Source: Arabidopsis thaliana
Taxonomy: Eukaryota > Streptophyta > Magnoliopsida > Brassicales > Brassicaceae
Direction of reading: 5' to 3'
Assembly (NCBI RefSeq): GCF_000001735.4
Contig: NC_003076.8
Location: 15,565,835 to 15,629,834 of the forward strand
DNA: 64,000 nucleotides
Below are positions 1-15,834 of the stretch, one piece after another; within the stretch, counting starts at the first letter, position 1; each line of letters opens with the position of its first letter. Under the pieces are notes generated by a model, which was given only the letters and a program-made list of their open reading frames with translations, had not been told where the DNA came from and searched no databases. Both the position numbers and the translations under genes were made by a program.

Positions 1-3672
<3,672 letters not shown>

Positions 3673-5064
3673 ATGACGACGGGGCTAGTAACGCCGGGAG
3701 ATGTAATCGGGAAAGCGACAGAGTTTAAAGCTGGAAAAGGAGCTTACGTCAACGACGCCACCATCTACGCTTCCCTCACAGGAACTTGCCGGATTGTTTC
3801 TCCTCTTCCCGAATCAATTGATCAGGTTTCGTCTTTGTTCCAAGTGATTAATTCTTCTGGCACATCTATTCGTAATCGAAATCGAAATCGTTGGATTGTT
3901 ATACTTGTTTTTGTGATTGTTATGGATATATAACTTATTGGATGATAAAAATGGTAAGCAGAGAGCTATTGTGGAAGTTACAGGTCACAAGGCACATGGT
4001 CCTATTCCAGAGACTGGTTCTGTTGTCATAGCAAGAGTGAGTCCTGCACTTATTTCATTGGATTCATTGATGTTCATACTTGGAAAAAAAGAGAGTAATT
4101 TCATCACTCACTATTCTCTGTTATTCGTGATAGGTGACTAAAGTTATGACTAAGATGGCTGCTGTTGATATCTTGTGTGTTGGTTCAAAAGCCGTTCGTG
4201 AAAATTTTGCTGGTGTAATTAGGTGAATTTCTCATCCTCCTTTGGTGTTTATTTTCAAGGTTTGTTCTTTTATGTGTCGATCTAACTTGTGTTTGCTCTT
4301 TCATAGGCAACAAGATGTTAGAGCAACAGAGATTGACAAAGTTGACATGCATCAGTCTTTCCATGCTGGTGACATTGTTAGAGCTATGGTTGTATCCTTG
4401 CGCTTATGTTTCACACTTATTGTCTAGTAGTACAGTGGTTAACATTGTTTATTAGAGGAGAGACAATTCTAAGATTTGTTACATTATGCCATTTATTTTC
4501 TCTTTTTACTTACATATCTCTTTGTATAGTTTAATTTGAATGTAGCGTAGGTGTAGTCTATAATAATAGATGATGTTTTGGGTGATAATATCTGAAGTTG
4601 CCTTAACTTGGACTCTTAAAGCTGTCTCTTGGTGATGCACGGGCTTACTACTTGTCAACTGCTAAGAATGAACTTGGTGTGGTCTCAGCTGAAAGTGCTG
4701 CGGGTAATTTTTTTCCTACTCTTAGAAACTAAATAAAGGGTAATGAGGGCAAAGATTACTAATTATATAGCTAATCTATCACATATCAAATTGTAATACA
4801 TTTCTAACTTGTAGTTCTCATTATGGAATTATGAGTAACAAATATTTTCGTCCTGGACTTGGAGTATGTTAATGTGTAGATGCATTTGCTTCTTTGGGCA
4901 GTTTATAATACTATACGAAGTTAATTTCCGTTTGAGTAATCGAAATGTTTATGTGGTCTGGTGATTGTGCAGGCGAAACAATGGTTCCGATAAGTTGGAC
5001 AGAGATGCAGTGCCCCTTGTCGGGCCAAACCGAGCAGAGAAAAGTTGCCAAGGTGGGTAATTGA
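3673..5064 (+). CDS. CSL4: Exosome complex cap subunit CSL4
   Basis: RNA-binding cap protein of the RNA exosome, which sits on the RNase PH-like ring and helps thread RNA for 3'-5' decay. Six coding exons: 3673-3825, 3962-4036, 4134-4222, 4307-4391, 4622-4703 and 4973-5064. Together they make 576 bases, a 191-residue protein, close to the usual CSL4 length of about 195. The N-terminal domain begins MTTGLVTPGDVIGKATEF. The central S1-like domain is RAIVEVTG to GDARAYYL, with the family signature RQQDVRATEIDKV. The C-terminal zinc-ribbon-like domain contains VPISWTEMQCP. As in other plant copies, the ribbon has few cysteines. The acceptor of intron 1 is purine-rich, so the exon 1/2 junction was chosen by reading frame and homology. 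From memory, Arabidopsis CSL4 is dispensable, unlike other core subunits. Confidence 0.92.
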
Positions 5065-5486
5065 ATTCAAGACAACACTTGGCTTCTCTCACATAATGAG
5101 GTGTGGTCTCTGCAGCAAGACAGACATTTGAGATTATTACAATTTTGAGCTCTTCTGTTGTTTGTTATCAAGTGTAGAGATAACTTTAGACCAACTTGAC
5201 CTTTATTCGACAATAGTCAGGATACTATTATTATTAGGATACTTACAACTTCTTAAACTCGAAAGACATTTTGTTGTTAGAATTTGAACATAAATCCATA
5301 ACTCCAACAATGTGGAAATGCTAGGCTTAGCTCGGAACAACTTAAAAATTCATTCGATTGTCGCAATTTCTTGGTGAGTTGGTAGTATAAAAACTTAGCA
5401 GAAAATCAAGAAACAAACTTCCTAAGAGATGTAAATCTGTATGCCCTTGGTGCTGCCGAGAAAAGAAATGGTTTTTGTATACAAAA

Positions 5487-5600
5487 ATGTATGGGTCACA
5501 ATTAGAATAAGTTTAAGCTTTATAATCGAAACGTTTGGGGTCATAACTAAATATATGTAAAATTAAAGGGACTATTTACGAAACTTTCTGTTTTTCCCTG
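5487..5600 (+). repeat. Direct repeat flanking CSL4 (partner at 3497-3600)
   Basis: The segment beginning TATGGGTCACAATTAGAATA resembles 3502 onward (TATGGGTCAAAATTAGAATA) in the same orientation. Both continue through similar GGGTCAAA and AAAGGGA blocks for about 100 bases, at roughly 70% identity by eye. The pair brackets the CSL4 transcription unit. It could be a dispersed promoter-proximal repeat or the footprint of a duplication or insertion. Confidence 0.55.
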
Positions 5601-6249
5601 GTTAAATTTCGACCAAAAAGGCTTATGGATCAAAAGGTAGAAGAAGACAAAGACGAGAGAGAAAGGATCGCTATTATTCAGGAAACTTCATTTTGCACTT
5701 TTTCGACGAACCTGAAAAATCTTCAATTTTAGAATTAGTCAATACCGGAAAATTCCTGGGTTTTCTCTTGCTTCTGGATTTTCTCAGGTCTCTATCACAA
5801 AGGTACTCATCGATTCCTCTGTTTTTTGTTTTCCTTTGAAAGTTTCTTTGATGATCATTGGATTTTGATACCATTCATTACTGATCATCTGATGTTGATC
5901 GATGAGCTTATGATGGTTTTTGGGTTTCATCGGATTGATGCTTTTTATCTGAAAGGTTGATGCTTTTGCTCGTACATTAAACAATGAATCCTTAAAAAAA
6001 CTGTTTTTTTTTGCTCGAATTGTATAGTTTTGTGATGTGTATTAGCTTATTCAAGTTTAGTTATTCATTTGGTTTTAGAAATGTTATATGTTTCTCTTAC
6101 AGGTGATTCTACTGTGTAGGAGGAACAAGAGTTTTGCACCAAGAAGAGAGAGGAAGGATTCTGGTTTACGGGAGCTAGTGAAAATCTTCTGTGAAATTGG
6201 CTTTCCTCTCTCATTCTCTGTGAAATTTGAAAGTATTGATTTCGAAGAT

Positions 6250-7481
6250 ATGGGTGCTTTCTGTTGTTGCTTTCAAGTTGATCTCTTTGAGAGTTATGTG
6301 AATCCAAACACTTCCATAACTAGGAACTGTCCTTGCCTTAATTGCTTCCTCCAGAGTTTCATGGATTTGGTAATGTTCTTCTTCACTTTCGTCTTCGAAT
6401 CTTTTGTTTCTTTGTAGTTAAAACTTTATGTTCGATTTTTTTTGGGCAGTATGCTTCGTTGTTTAGTAGAGGGGGAATGCATCCAATACCTTCAACTGTA
6501 GAGACAGCTACAGTGATGAATTCAACAACTGCACTTGATGACTCTCTGTCTAGTGTATATCATTCTCCTCCAACACCATTGCCTTACGATGCTGATCCTA
6601 GGTACTTTCGTTTTGTTAAGGGCTCTAGTCATTCAGGTGAAGAATCAGAACCGTTAAGAGGTGATACTGAAATGAGTTCTGAAGCTTTGGGTGATGGTGG
6701 AGCCAAGTGGAGTAAGTCTGATTCTGAAGATGGTTCGAAAGAAGTGTATACGAAAGGTTCATCAACCTTTACAAAGTCGAAAACAATGCCGGGGATAGAA
6801 GTTTATTATGCAGATTCGGATGATGAAGATATTTGTCCAACCTGCCTTGATGGTAATACTAAAAAATTAGTTTGATGCTATTGTTATTATTCTCTTTGAA
6901 CCTATTATATGCAGTTTTGTTGGTAAAGAGTGTGTTAGGTTGTTAGTAGATCTTTATAAGTTGCTTTCTTGGTTTCATTTCTTCATTTAGTGCACTCCTG
7001 AGTCCTGAGCCATTAGGCCATTAATAGTATAGTTTACGTAGATGAGGCAATCGTTGCGAGTGCATTAAGGTAATATTGGTTTCATAGTTCTTTGTTTTAA
7101 CAATATGCAGATTACACTTTGGAGAATCCGAAGATAATCACCAAGTGTTCTCACCATTTCCACCTTAGCTGTATTTATGAATGGATGGAGAGAAGTGAAA
7201 CTTGCCCCGTCTGTGGAAAGGTAACTCGTCGCTTTCTACAAAACTTTAAAACCCGGATTTGGTCGAATGTTCCATCAATCTCCTTCATCGATATTAAAAG
7301 TGCATCATTTTGTATTAGAATTTGATATCCCCATTTTAAGTAGTGGTCCATTTCTCATACAATTATTGGTCATATAGAGAACCATGAGATGAGTTAACTT
7401 TTTGGAGTTAATGCATCCATACCTAATTGTTTCACTCTAATCTTTCAGGTGATGGCATTTGATGAAAATGAAACTTCTTAG
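6250..7481 (+). CDS. RING-H2 finger protein (putative E3 ubiquitin ligase)
   Basis: Four coding exons (6250-6369, 6450-6852, 7111-7220, 7449-7481) encode 221 residues, MGAFCCCFQVDLF to MAFDENETS. The C-terminus carries a C3H2C3 RING: CPTC, then KCSHHFHLSC, then CPVC. This is the module that binds an E2 enzyme and passes ubiquitin to a substrate. The N-terminal MGAFCCC has a Gly at position 2 and a cysteine run, which suggests N-myristoylation and palmitoylation, hence membrane attachment (inference). The middle is Ser/Asp/Glu-rich and probably disordered. An untranslated first exon is likely, ending at about 5802, with a leader intron 5803-6102 (GTACTC to TTACAG). Substrate unknown. Confidence 0.88.
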
Positions 7482-7910
7482 CATTGTAATAAAGACTTGC
7501 TCAAAGAACATAATGGCGTCTGAGTCCTGCTCAAAAGAATAAACAGAGAGAAATCACTTGTACATAAAACTCCTGTGAATATCCAGATGCCTTTTAACAG
7601 TAAATATGTGATGTCTCTTAATTTATAGACTCATATATCTTATATACATTTATAAAGCAAGACAATGATTGGAAGGAAAAGTAGTTTGAATCATTCAAAA
7701 AATTGTTATCTAGAACATTGTTTTGAGATCAGAGCAAGAAGAAGAAGAGTGCTTGAAATCAACTTCTCTGAATTATTAGACAAACCAATAAAGAAAAATC
7801 TTATTACACCAACTTCTTTGAAAAGTCAATAACTTAAAGCTCAAACAACAGAAACAGAGAATCTCCATAGATGTAAAACTTCAACAACTCTTGAGTACAC
7901 TGATTGTGTT
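7482..7910. other. Convergent 3' ends
   Basis: Non-coding interval between the RING gene and the DsbA-like gene, which converge here. It presumably holds both 3' untranslated regions; I see no gene. Confidence 0.6.
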
Positions 7911-9111
7911 TCAAGCCGAGGCCGCTTTAAACGCACTCTGGAATGTCTCGGGCGGTTGCGCACCACTCAGCTTCACCTTCCCATTGATCTGACCAAACAA
8001 TACAAAGCATGGACATTAGACTTGAAGACTAAGGCACCCTTCAAAAATGGCGAGTTTCGCCATGAACTTATTAAGGCAATCAATCTAAAGCGCTAAAACT
8101 TACAGTGTAATTTGGAACTCCGGTGATATTTTTCGAATACTTTGCCAGTTCTTCTTTCACCTTTAAAGATCAAAACAGTTCATTCAACATTATACTACAG
8201 AGGAAGAAAAAAACACTAATGATTAGATGATACAGAAAACATACCTCTGTAACTCCATTGTTGGGGTCTGAGAGGAATTCTTCTGCTCCTTCTATCCCAA
8301 CCTTGTTAGCCGTCTCTACCAAAAACTCTCTATTGATCCACAAGCATCATAAGTTAAACTTGAGCTAATCTATCACAAAATAAAACTGTTTCACATATTC
8401 TGAGGACAAGAGCCTAGTGATAAATACCTATCACCGATGAACTTTCCCTGCGTAAAGTAACCGATAAACAGTTCCTCAACAAGTGTATGTTGCTTCTCCG
8501 GCGCTTGTTTACCGGTATAATGTATAAGTCTATGACTATCCAGACTGTTTCCTCTGTTCTTATCAACAAAACATGTTAGAAGAAAAGAAAAGAAATCTAT
8601 TTTCTTGATTGATAAAAGGAAACTCATGGTGCTTACGTGAGACCAGCTGTGTCAAACTCTAAGCCAAGACCTTTAAAGACCTGTAATGATGAATCAAAAG
8701 CTCATTTTCAAGATTCTCTCAACAAGAACATATAAGCTATGTTAAAGAATGTGTAAGTGAAAAAACCTCGGACATTCTTGCAAACATTCCTTGATATCTG
8801 TTTCCATATTTCTGTAGATAAAACTCTTTCTTACTCACACCTTCTTTAGGTGCAGATGGATCAAGGAAAAACGGACGCCATCGAATCTACATTGTTTTTT
8901 CGAGAGATGAATATTATAACCATTACAATTGTTATACAAAAGAAAAGAGAGTGAGAGAGAGGTAAACCTCGAAGTTGTATTGATCTTTAGATGCTTCAAT
9001 AGCTTTGTCAAGATTCTTCTTTCCTACAAAGCACCATGGACACACCGAATCCGAGCTTACGTCGATTTGAATGAGCTTTTTTGAAGCGGTGTTGCTTGCA
9101 GACTCAGCCAT
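7911..9111 (-). CDS. DsbA/FrnE-like thioredoxin-fold oxidoreductase
   Basis: Seven coding exons on the minus strand: about 9111-8968, 8886-8768, 8680-8637, 8553-8428, 8329-8245, 8160-8104 and 7988-7911. They encode about 217 residues from MAESASNTASKKLIQIDV to FQSAFKAASA. The N-terminal strand is followed by a CPWC dithiol motif (DSVCPWCFVG), the active-site pattern of the DsbA / 2-hydroxychromene-2-carboxylate isomerase (FrnE) branch. A helical insert follows. The C-terminal GVPNYTINGKVKLSGAQPP matches the cis-Pro loop region of that family. There is no obvious signal peptide, so it is probably cytosolic. Substrate unknown. Exon borders could be off by a base, because my count of exon 2 is one base short of a whole frame. 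Confidence 0.88.
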
Positions 9112-9836
9112 AATGACTTTTCCTAACCAATTTCAGTCACAGTTCAGATATCAAATTAAAGAATTCAAGAATCCATTTAAAAACTCAACCAAAACAAGAC
9201 AGAAACTTGACCTTCAAGTTTAAGACAACAAAGGCAAATGGATAATCTTTATTCACATAAAAAGTTCATCTAGAACTTCTAGATTCAAAAATTCATTACA
9301 CTCAAAAACTGAACAAAAACATGCTCTTCAATATCAGGTGGCTCAAAGTGTACTAATTACATAATTGTTCAGATCAAAAGGATCATCTCAAAACTTGCCT
9401 CTGAAAAATCTTAAGATTGGACTCTTCAGGATTTTTGAACTCATAGACAAAAACTTATGAATTTGATTAATCTGCAACACCAAACTCTCTAAATCAACCC
9501 TTATTTTCTGATTCTGTCAAATCTTTAATCAAACACGAAATTGAAAAATTCAACACTTCAAAATTCTCCAAGAAATGAGCTTTAACGCTAAAAAGTTTGT
9601 TTGGATGAAAACTTTCTGATTAGAAGAACAATAATATGTCCTAATTGTACAAAACTAAGCATATGTGTAAGTGTAATGATATGATCAAAAATTTAATGTT
9701 TCTTTGTTTACCTGGAAAAAGATTGGAGGAAGAAGATCGTGAAACCTCTAATTAATGGAGAGACAAGTCAAAATCAAAAGATACACACATAATGACCAAC
9801 CATGCACGATGATATATCCCAAACTTTTCCATTTTT
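9112..9836. other. Intergenic, promoter side of the DsbA-like gene
   Basis: A/T-rich, no open frame of note. It contains the 5' leader and promoter of the minus-strand gene and possibly a leader intron. Confidence 0.5.
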
Positions 9837-9950
9837 TTCTTGCATATACTTTGACTAATAACCCGTATGAAAAATATTTTTCAACATTTCTTGCATATAC
9901 TTTGACCAATAACCCGTATGAAAAATATTTTTCAACATTTCTTGCATCTT
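9837..9950 (+). repeat. 51-bp tandem repeat, a little over two copies
   Basis: The unit starting TTCTTGCATATACTTTGACT recurs 51 bases later with a single visible change (GACTAAT to GACCAAT), and a partial third copy breaks off at CTTGCATC. It is a multiple of three and reads as a 17-residue repeat in one frame, but there is no sign that it is translated. Confidence 0.9.
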
Positions 9951-10022
9951 TTTTGGACTAATAATTTGTATAAAAATGATAATTTAAAGATTAGTAAATA
10001 TGATTTTAGTTTTGTAGCAAAT

Positions 10023-10096
10023 GGCCCATTAGCTCAGTTGGTTAGAGCGTCGTGCTAATAACGCGAAGGTCGCAGGTTCGAAACCTGCATGGGCCA
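10023..10096 (+). tRNA. tRNA-Ile, anticodon AAU
   Basis: A 74-base cloverleaf. The acceptor stem GGCCCAT pairs with ATGGGCC and the discriminator is A. The D arm is AGCTCAGTTGGTTAGAGC, the anticodon loop CTAATAA (anticodon AAT), and the T arm has GGTTCGAAACC. Internal A and B boxes for RNA polymerase III are intact. A T-run about 13 bases downstream is a plausible terminator. No intron. Confidence 0.97.
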
Positions 10097-10346
10097 TTTG
10101 GTTTTAAATCTTTTTTGTGACGAAGAAGTTGTGAATTGTGATAATATTTGTTTCATTGGACAATTTAAATTGACCAACTCTTTAAAGAAGACAAGACTTT
10201 CTACAATGTAAATTGACTACGCCCATGAGTATCATCATGATATAATCATATACATGATCTCATATATATGTGCGTTTGATGCGTTTTCCTATTTTGTGGT
10301 TGCTTAGTTAATCTCGTTGACTTTTGATAAAAACATAGCACAAGTA

Positions 10347-11590
10347 CTAGATTTTAACCCTCACTATACCGCGGGACGATTTATTTTTTAAAGATAATAT
10401 ATATTAAAATTTGTAAATTTTATTTTTATAAAATATTTATATTTTATAGTTTATAATTGTTATTAAGTAACGTTATACGACGAATACATGAGACAATTGT
10501 TAAAAAACTGAAGTTTTAATCCTTATTAAAACAACATATTAATAATATTTTAAAATTTTATAAATATTGATTCAAATACATCTACCATATAACCCAATTC
10601 CAAAATAAAATCCGTTCTGTAATTTCTTTACCCGTCTCGTGATTTTTTTTATAGTAGTAATTTTTAAAATTTAAGAATTATTTATTATATATAAAATTTT
10701 TGCAACTTGTATCATTCTCTAATAGATTTATATTTTATAGTTTAATTTTATATATAGTAACATTATATATACCACATAACATTTTTGGTTTTATATAATC
10801 TTTTCTAAATTAGGATGATTTGATATGTTAATAAATTAAAGATTTAACCCGTATTGAAACGGTGGATTAATTATATTTTACTGTCCCTCCAAATTCGTCT
10901 TGCCAAAAAGCCATTTATTTTATTAATATTAATTTTATTTATGATATGACTTTGATTTATAATCTAAACATTTTAGCTAATAACATAGGAGTGCACCATA
11001 TTTATTTAATAGGGGAATGTACCATATGATCCGAATGCACTTTCACCCAAATCCACCAAAAAAGTCTTGCAAAAATACTATAGAGATAAGAAACGATAGT
11101 CGGTTTTGATAGGTATAAGATTAGCAAATATATTAGTTAGCTTAAACTAGTTAAAAAATACAAATTGAAAAGGTATATTACACTTTATTTGAATATAGTA
11201 TAAAACTTATATAACACAGAGATTTGATAATTTTTTAAATGTTGAATGCTTTTTTTTGTGCTAATTTTTATGTGATTAAGATTTAATTGATTTCGTTTAT
11301 AAAATATTAAATTGTTTTACGAACTTATTTGTTTATAATTTGATAACAGATAGATATTTGAATATTCGGTATATTTTGCTTCAGTTTAGGAAATCTTTGA
11401 TGATCCGTTTTTAGATCCAATAAGCCTTATATTTAAGAAATGAATATTGTAGTTAAATGAGTTTGGTAATCTTAATGACGTCATTAAAAGATTTTGTTTT
11501 TGATTAAATTTTTTTAATGGTATTGTCATGTAATTAATTACAAAAAATAAAGTTACATTTAAAATGTACTTTTCAAATAATATAGTAAGA
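10347..11590 (-). mobile_element. Non-autonomous Helitron, copy 1
   Basis: Read on the minus strand it starts TCTTACTATATTATTTGA and ends in a GC-rich palindromic block about 10 bases before a terminal CTAG. It sits between A and T as Helitrons do, with no target duplication. It is about 70-85% identical by eye over most of its length to the element at 38836-40766, which fixes both ends. No open frame for a Rep/helicase. Confidence 0.8.
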
Positions 11591-11949
11591 TATCCAACGA
11601 CCAAAACTATAAACAAAAATATCTAGCAAAATATTAGTCGACACTTTAAAAAAAAATATACCATGTAAACTGTATGACAAGGCATGAAGGTGAAGGCCAT
11701 GTGGCTGAATAATATGTATCGATGTTGTTGTTGTTTTTGTTGTTGTTGTGTCATAATCTAACTTCGAATCCAATTGTGTTACACTAATACGCTCAAAAAA
11801 TCTATTTAGTGATTAATTTACGTATTAGCTTGGAAAACTTAAGAAAACAAAATTATACTATATATCTTACATCAGCTTGGCAGCTAAACCATTGTTATAA
11901 GTGTTTCATTATGGACTGGTTCTGCTTGGAGTCGATCGGGTCTTTTGAC
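11591..11949. other. Intergenic, A/T-rich
   Basis: I see nothing beyond a short GTT-rich run near 11725-11750. Confidence 0.4.
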
Positions 11950-12976
11950 TGGATTGGGATTTTTTTTATATTGGTTGATATAGTCGTGTAAAGAAACAAT
12001 CAAATAGAACTTATTTTTTCTTACATTTTAACATATCTAAATAAATTCATCACATTGACCTTTTGTTCGAGTCAATGAATAGCAGCAAGTGTAATAAATG
12101 ACAAGCTAAGGGAAGTTTAATACAACAAAATCAACAACTAATGTATACTGTTTTTTTGGTTTTAAATTAATGTATACTGTTGCTTACGGTTGCATGAGTA
12201 ATCGCGTTAACAATTTGTTTTATGTTCGACAACAACTAGTAATATATACTACTATTGCTTAGGGGTGAGCAAGAGCAATGTCTGGTTTATGTTCGGTAAT
12301 AATTTAAAAATTATCTATTTTAAATAACCCTGAAATTAATTATCTTGTATTCCCATACCCCGCTTAATCCCCGATTTATTTGTCTAGGCGCTAGGCTCAT
12401 ACGGACCGTCTAGATACGACCTACCGATTTTTTGAATATTGGTTTAATTTGATGTTTTTTTTTTGCTTTGATATTTGTTTTTTCGTATGTATGTTCATTG
12501 GTCAAATAACCGACTACAACAATATTAAGTAAAGGAAAAGACCTTCCCGAGCATCAGCATGACGCGGACTACACCTTTGAAGATTATTAATTAGAGTGAA
12601 CAAGTGTAATTCGTTAAAAGGTGAAGAATAATAATTAAACAAACCTTTGACGTATGTATAACTTGTTAATCACCAACACTTGCCATTTCAAACTTCAAAT
12701 GCATCATATTTCATCATAATCTTACGTATTTATTTTTATTCCAATCTTACGTTTTTCAATTCAAATATTACCATCATAAACATAGTGTGTGGAATTAGGA
12801 AACACAATTTACATAAAAAAAAAAATAACAATTCAAACATCAAGTTCATCATTCGTACGGACTAGTTCTACTCCTAAACTTGTCTATAAATTGAGAGATA
12901 TGTCTCATAAGGTTATCATCTCGCCATTAAAACCTTTTTTATCTCTTCGAAGAATTGCTTCAACTAATATATAACC
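11950..12976 (+). promoter_or_regulatory. GLP unit 1 promoter module
   Basis: Contains a block shared by the GLP units: TATAGTCGTG, AAGAAACAATCAA, CATTGACCTTTTGTTCGAGT and ACTTGCCATTTCAAA. It ends with a TATA box (TATAAA at 12885) about 90 bases before the start codon. The shared block shows that promoter and gene were duplicated together. Confidence 0.7.
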
Positions 12977-13750
12977 ATGAAAAGTTTCTCATTTCTTGCA
13001 GTTTTATCTATCTTGGCAATAACACTTTCATTAAGCAAGGCTTCGGACCCAAGCTCTCTTCAGGACTTTTGCGTTGGTGTCAACACCCCAGCAGATGGTG
13101 GTATGTATATGTTCACTCCAATACTCCATAATCATTTAAATGTAATCGGTAGTTAGGAAAAGTCATTACGTTCTTACACTCTTTTTATTTGGTTATAACG
13201 TTCAGTTTTTGTGAACGGAAAGTTCTGCAAGGACCCGAAGCTCGTCACAGTAGAAGACTTCTTTTTTACAGGGCTCCACGAGGCAAGACCACCTAATCCA
13301 AAAACTGGGTCTAACGTAACAGCCGTCAATGTTAACAACCTACCAGGGTTAAACACTCTTGGAATCTCACTTGTCCGTATCGACTATGGAGTTTACGGAC
13401 AGAACCCACCTCACACCCACCCACGTGCCTCCGAGGTCTTGTATGTCGCGGTTGGAACACTTTTCGTTGGGTTTGTCACGTCAAACCCCGAAAATCGCCT
13501 TTTCAGTAAAACACTTTACGAGGGTGATGTCTTTGTGTTTCCACAGGGACTCATTCATTTCCAAGTGAACGTTGGAAAATATCCGGCGGTTGCATTCGCT
13601 GGTCTCAGCAGCCAAAACCCTGGTGTCATCACTATTGCTGACACCGTGTTTGGGTCTAACCCACAGATAGACCCAAGTTTTCTTGCAAGTGCATTCCAGG
13701 TTGACCCTAAGATTGTCATGGATCTACAGACCAAGTTCATAAAACCATAA
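12977..13750 (+). CDS. Germin-like protein, subfamily 1 (GLP unit 1)
   Basis: Secreted cupin. Two exons, 12977-13100 and 13206-13750, the usual GLP structure with the intron early and in phase 1; 222 residues. A signal peptide ([22 protein letters not shown]) precedes the mature start [11 protein letters not shown], which carries the first Cys of the N-terminal disulphide; the second is in GKFCKDP. Germin box [13 protein letters not shown] supplies two His and one Glu metal ligands and box [11 protein letters not shown] the last His. The Mn-binding site is therefore complete. Family activities range from superoxide dismutase to none known; oxalate oxidase is mainly a cereal germin trait. Box B reads ASE rather than the ATE of its neighbours, and box C has Gln for Glu (FPQG), both mild divergences. 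Confidence 0.95.
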
Positions 13751-14580
13751 TATCGTGCTCGAAGTGACTAAGACTGAATAATTAAGGATCTTGTATTATC
13801 CGATTATCATAACATGTCATGACGTTAGTCATTGCTTTTACCTTGTTTAAATTATAAATGAATCAATAATATCTTTACGTTTTTAGAATTGGATTCATGT
13901 TTTACATTTGGAAATTCACGAAAGCTAGATCTCTTTTGTGATGGATTTTTCTTCAATAAGAAATCTATTAGCACGTCAGTATAAATATTTTCTGATGAAT
14001 TTACAAACATCATATTATGTTATATTAATCAAGTCGTATAAGACTTTGATACAAAAATTATTGACCGCCTTATTTGTGAAGAAAAAGTGTCCTCTGCACA
14101 ATTTATCTATATTCATGTCTAAATTATATTAAAGTCTCTAGCTCGTTGAGAGGTTTTTGCCTTGAAGAGTTATGGAAGAAGACTCTAAAAGGTTCTTCGT
14201 GTAGCGGATCCAGGATCATTTTTTACTCAGGTCACACATAGCTAAAAAAAAAAAAATTTGATAAGCCAAATATATATTTTCTCATAACATTTAAATAAAA
14301 TTCTGAAATTTAGGGAGGTCACATGACCCTCCTTTCTTGTACATAGATCTGCCGGTGCGTGTTATCCTCATGTGTTGCGAAAGATCTGTTTCAAATTTTC
14401 ACGTATAAACTTACATTGTGGGTCTTCTGCTTTGCGATCTTTTCTTAGCATGTGTTAATTACGTATGCATGGGAGAATAACAGACTCTCTCGAGCTAGCT
14501 AATTAATGTCATTTAGCGTTTTAATCGTACGGATGTTAGCAATAGTTCTTCCATAAAAAAAAAAATTAACTGAAGAGATA
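13751..14580. other. GLP1 downstream region with a duplicated flank
   Basis: A block around 14130-14165 (AAGTCTCTAGCTCGTTGAGA) recurs after GLP2 at about 20283-20318, so the duplicated GLP unit extends past the 3' end of the gene. No gene seen. Confidence 0.6.
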
Positions 14581-14804
14581 GGCGATTGCCTTGGTGTGAC
14601 TAACTTTTTGGGACGCTTGTGGTGGGTTGGTGCTTCAGAGGAGAAGGATGGCTGATGAAAACTGGAATCTTCCGCAGGATTTTCTCAATCCTCTGAGGCG
14701 GCTACGAAGATGTGTGCTTTAATTCTGCCAGATCTAAGAATATGGTTACACTGCAGACGATGATTAACAGAAGTTGAGTCTTTTTTTTCTAGCAAGATTC
14801 CAGT
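14580..14804. other. Possible retroposon 3' remnant split by the hAT element
   Basis: A GC-richer block; after the hAT element ends, the text resumes at 15586 and runs to TTTAATAAATATATATTTAA and an A-run near 15640. That looks like a LINE 3' tail. Weak evidence, composition and tail only. Confidence 0.25.
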
Positions 14805-15585
14805 CAGGGCCGGTCCTGGGCTAAAGCTGGTGAAGTCCATGCTTTAGGCGCTAAAAATATATCAAGAATTTTAGGGCATCATTTTCGTGAGAAATGCATT
14901 TAGTGTAGCGGTAGTGTCTTACTTTCTTAGGCAGCAGGTCTTAAGTTTGAGACTATATGAGTGTTATTCGTAATCTATATATACATTTTTGCAGCAACTT
15001 TGTGAAATAAATCCTGGAGTTGGGATTTATTTACAGCGGCTGCCACTGGCATTTTAATAATTGTTTTTGATAATTAGAAAGAAAATCTTCTAATTAAATA
15101 TTTGACATTTAACAATCTTCCCAAAATCTCTCTACTTTAACTACACAATTAATTACTAAAATAAAACTTCCAAAATATTTAATATCATTTAATTACTACA
15201 AAATATCATTTTTGATATTGCTTTTCTGCATGATTATAATCATCAAACCGAGATATTTGATAGAATTTAATTACTACAAAATTACAAAATATTTAGACAA
15301 TAATTCATAAACATATCATAAATAAGATCAACATTAATAAAATAAATGAGTTTGTTTTAGAGGACGGGTTTGGCAGGATGTTACTTAATAACAATTGTAA
15401 ACTATAAAATTAAAACATTTTATAGATAGATACAATTTACAAATTTTTATATATATTAATTTAAAAAATAAATTGTTTTTGCAATGTACCGCGGGTTAAA
15501 ATCTAGTATTTTTACATTTTTGTATTAGTTGGGCGAAATTTTTTTTTTTTGTGCTTTAGGCAGGGAAATACATTGGACCGCCTTG
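14805..15585. mobile_element. hAT-like non-autonomous element
   Basis: The left end CAGGGCCGGTCCTGGGCTAA and the inverted right end (CAAGGCGGTCC, then CCTAAAGCAC) form imperfect terminal inverted repeats. Flanks ATTCCAGT (14797-14804) and ACTCCAGT (15586-15593) make an 8-bp target duplication with one change, the size hAT elements produce. No transposase frame. A Helitron fragment lies inside. Confidence 0.6.
15360..15506 (+). mobile_element. Helitron 3' end fragment inside the hAT element
   Basis: The sequence ends CCGCGGGTTAAAATCTAG followed by T. The preceding bases (TTACTTAATAACAATTGTAA) match the 3' region of the Helitrons at 10347 and 38836, here on the plus strand. The matching TC 5' end is not evident, so only the 3' part is called; the insertion may begin near 15090. 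Confidence 0.65.
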
Positions 15586-15834
15586 ACTCCAGTATACCGT
15601 TTTTGTAACTGGATTCGCTTTAATAAATATATATTTAAGAAAAAAAATCTAGTCAATTAAACAGTCTAGTCGCTTATCTCAAATATCTTAAAAACAAAAA
15701 AAAATATCCATGGGCTACAAAGTTTTTATCTTGGACCAATAATTATTTGGGCCGATGCCTTTACTTCTGATTATTGGTTATATCATTGGACTAACCCTAC
15801 TTGGAATTGGGTCTATAAACTTTTCCTGATTCTT

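Noticed and set aside
9755-9961. 68-codon frame over the 51-bp tandem repeat
   Set aside because: It arises because the repeat length is a multiple of three; no conserved protein features.
13359-13740. Alternative frames inside GLP1 and the matching ones in GLP2, GLP3 and GLP5
   Set aside because: Shadows of germin box regions. The true frame has the signal peptide, cysteines and metal ligands.
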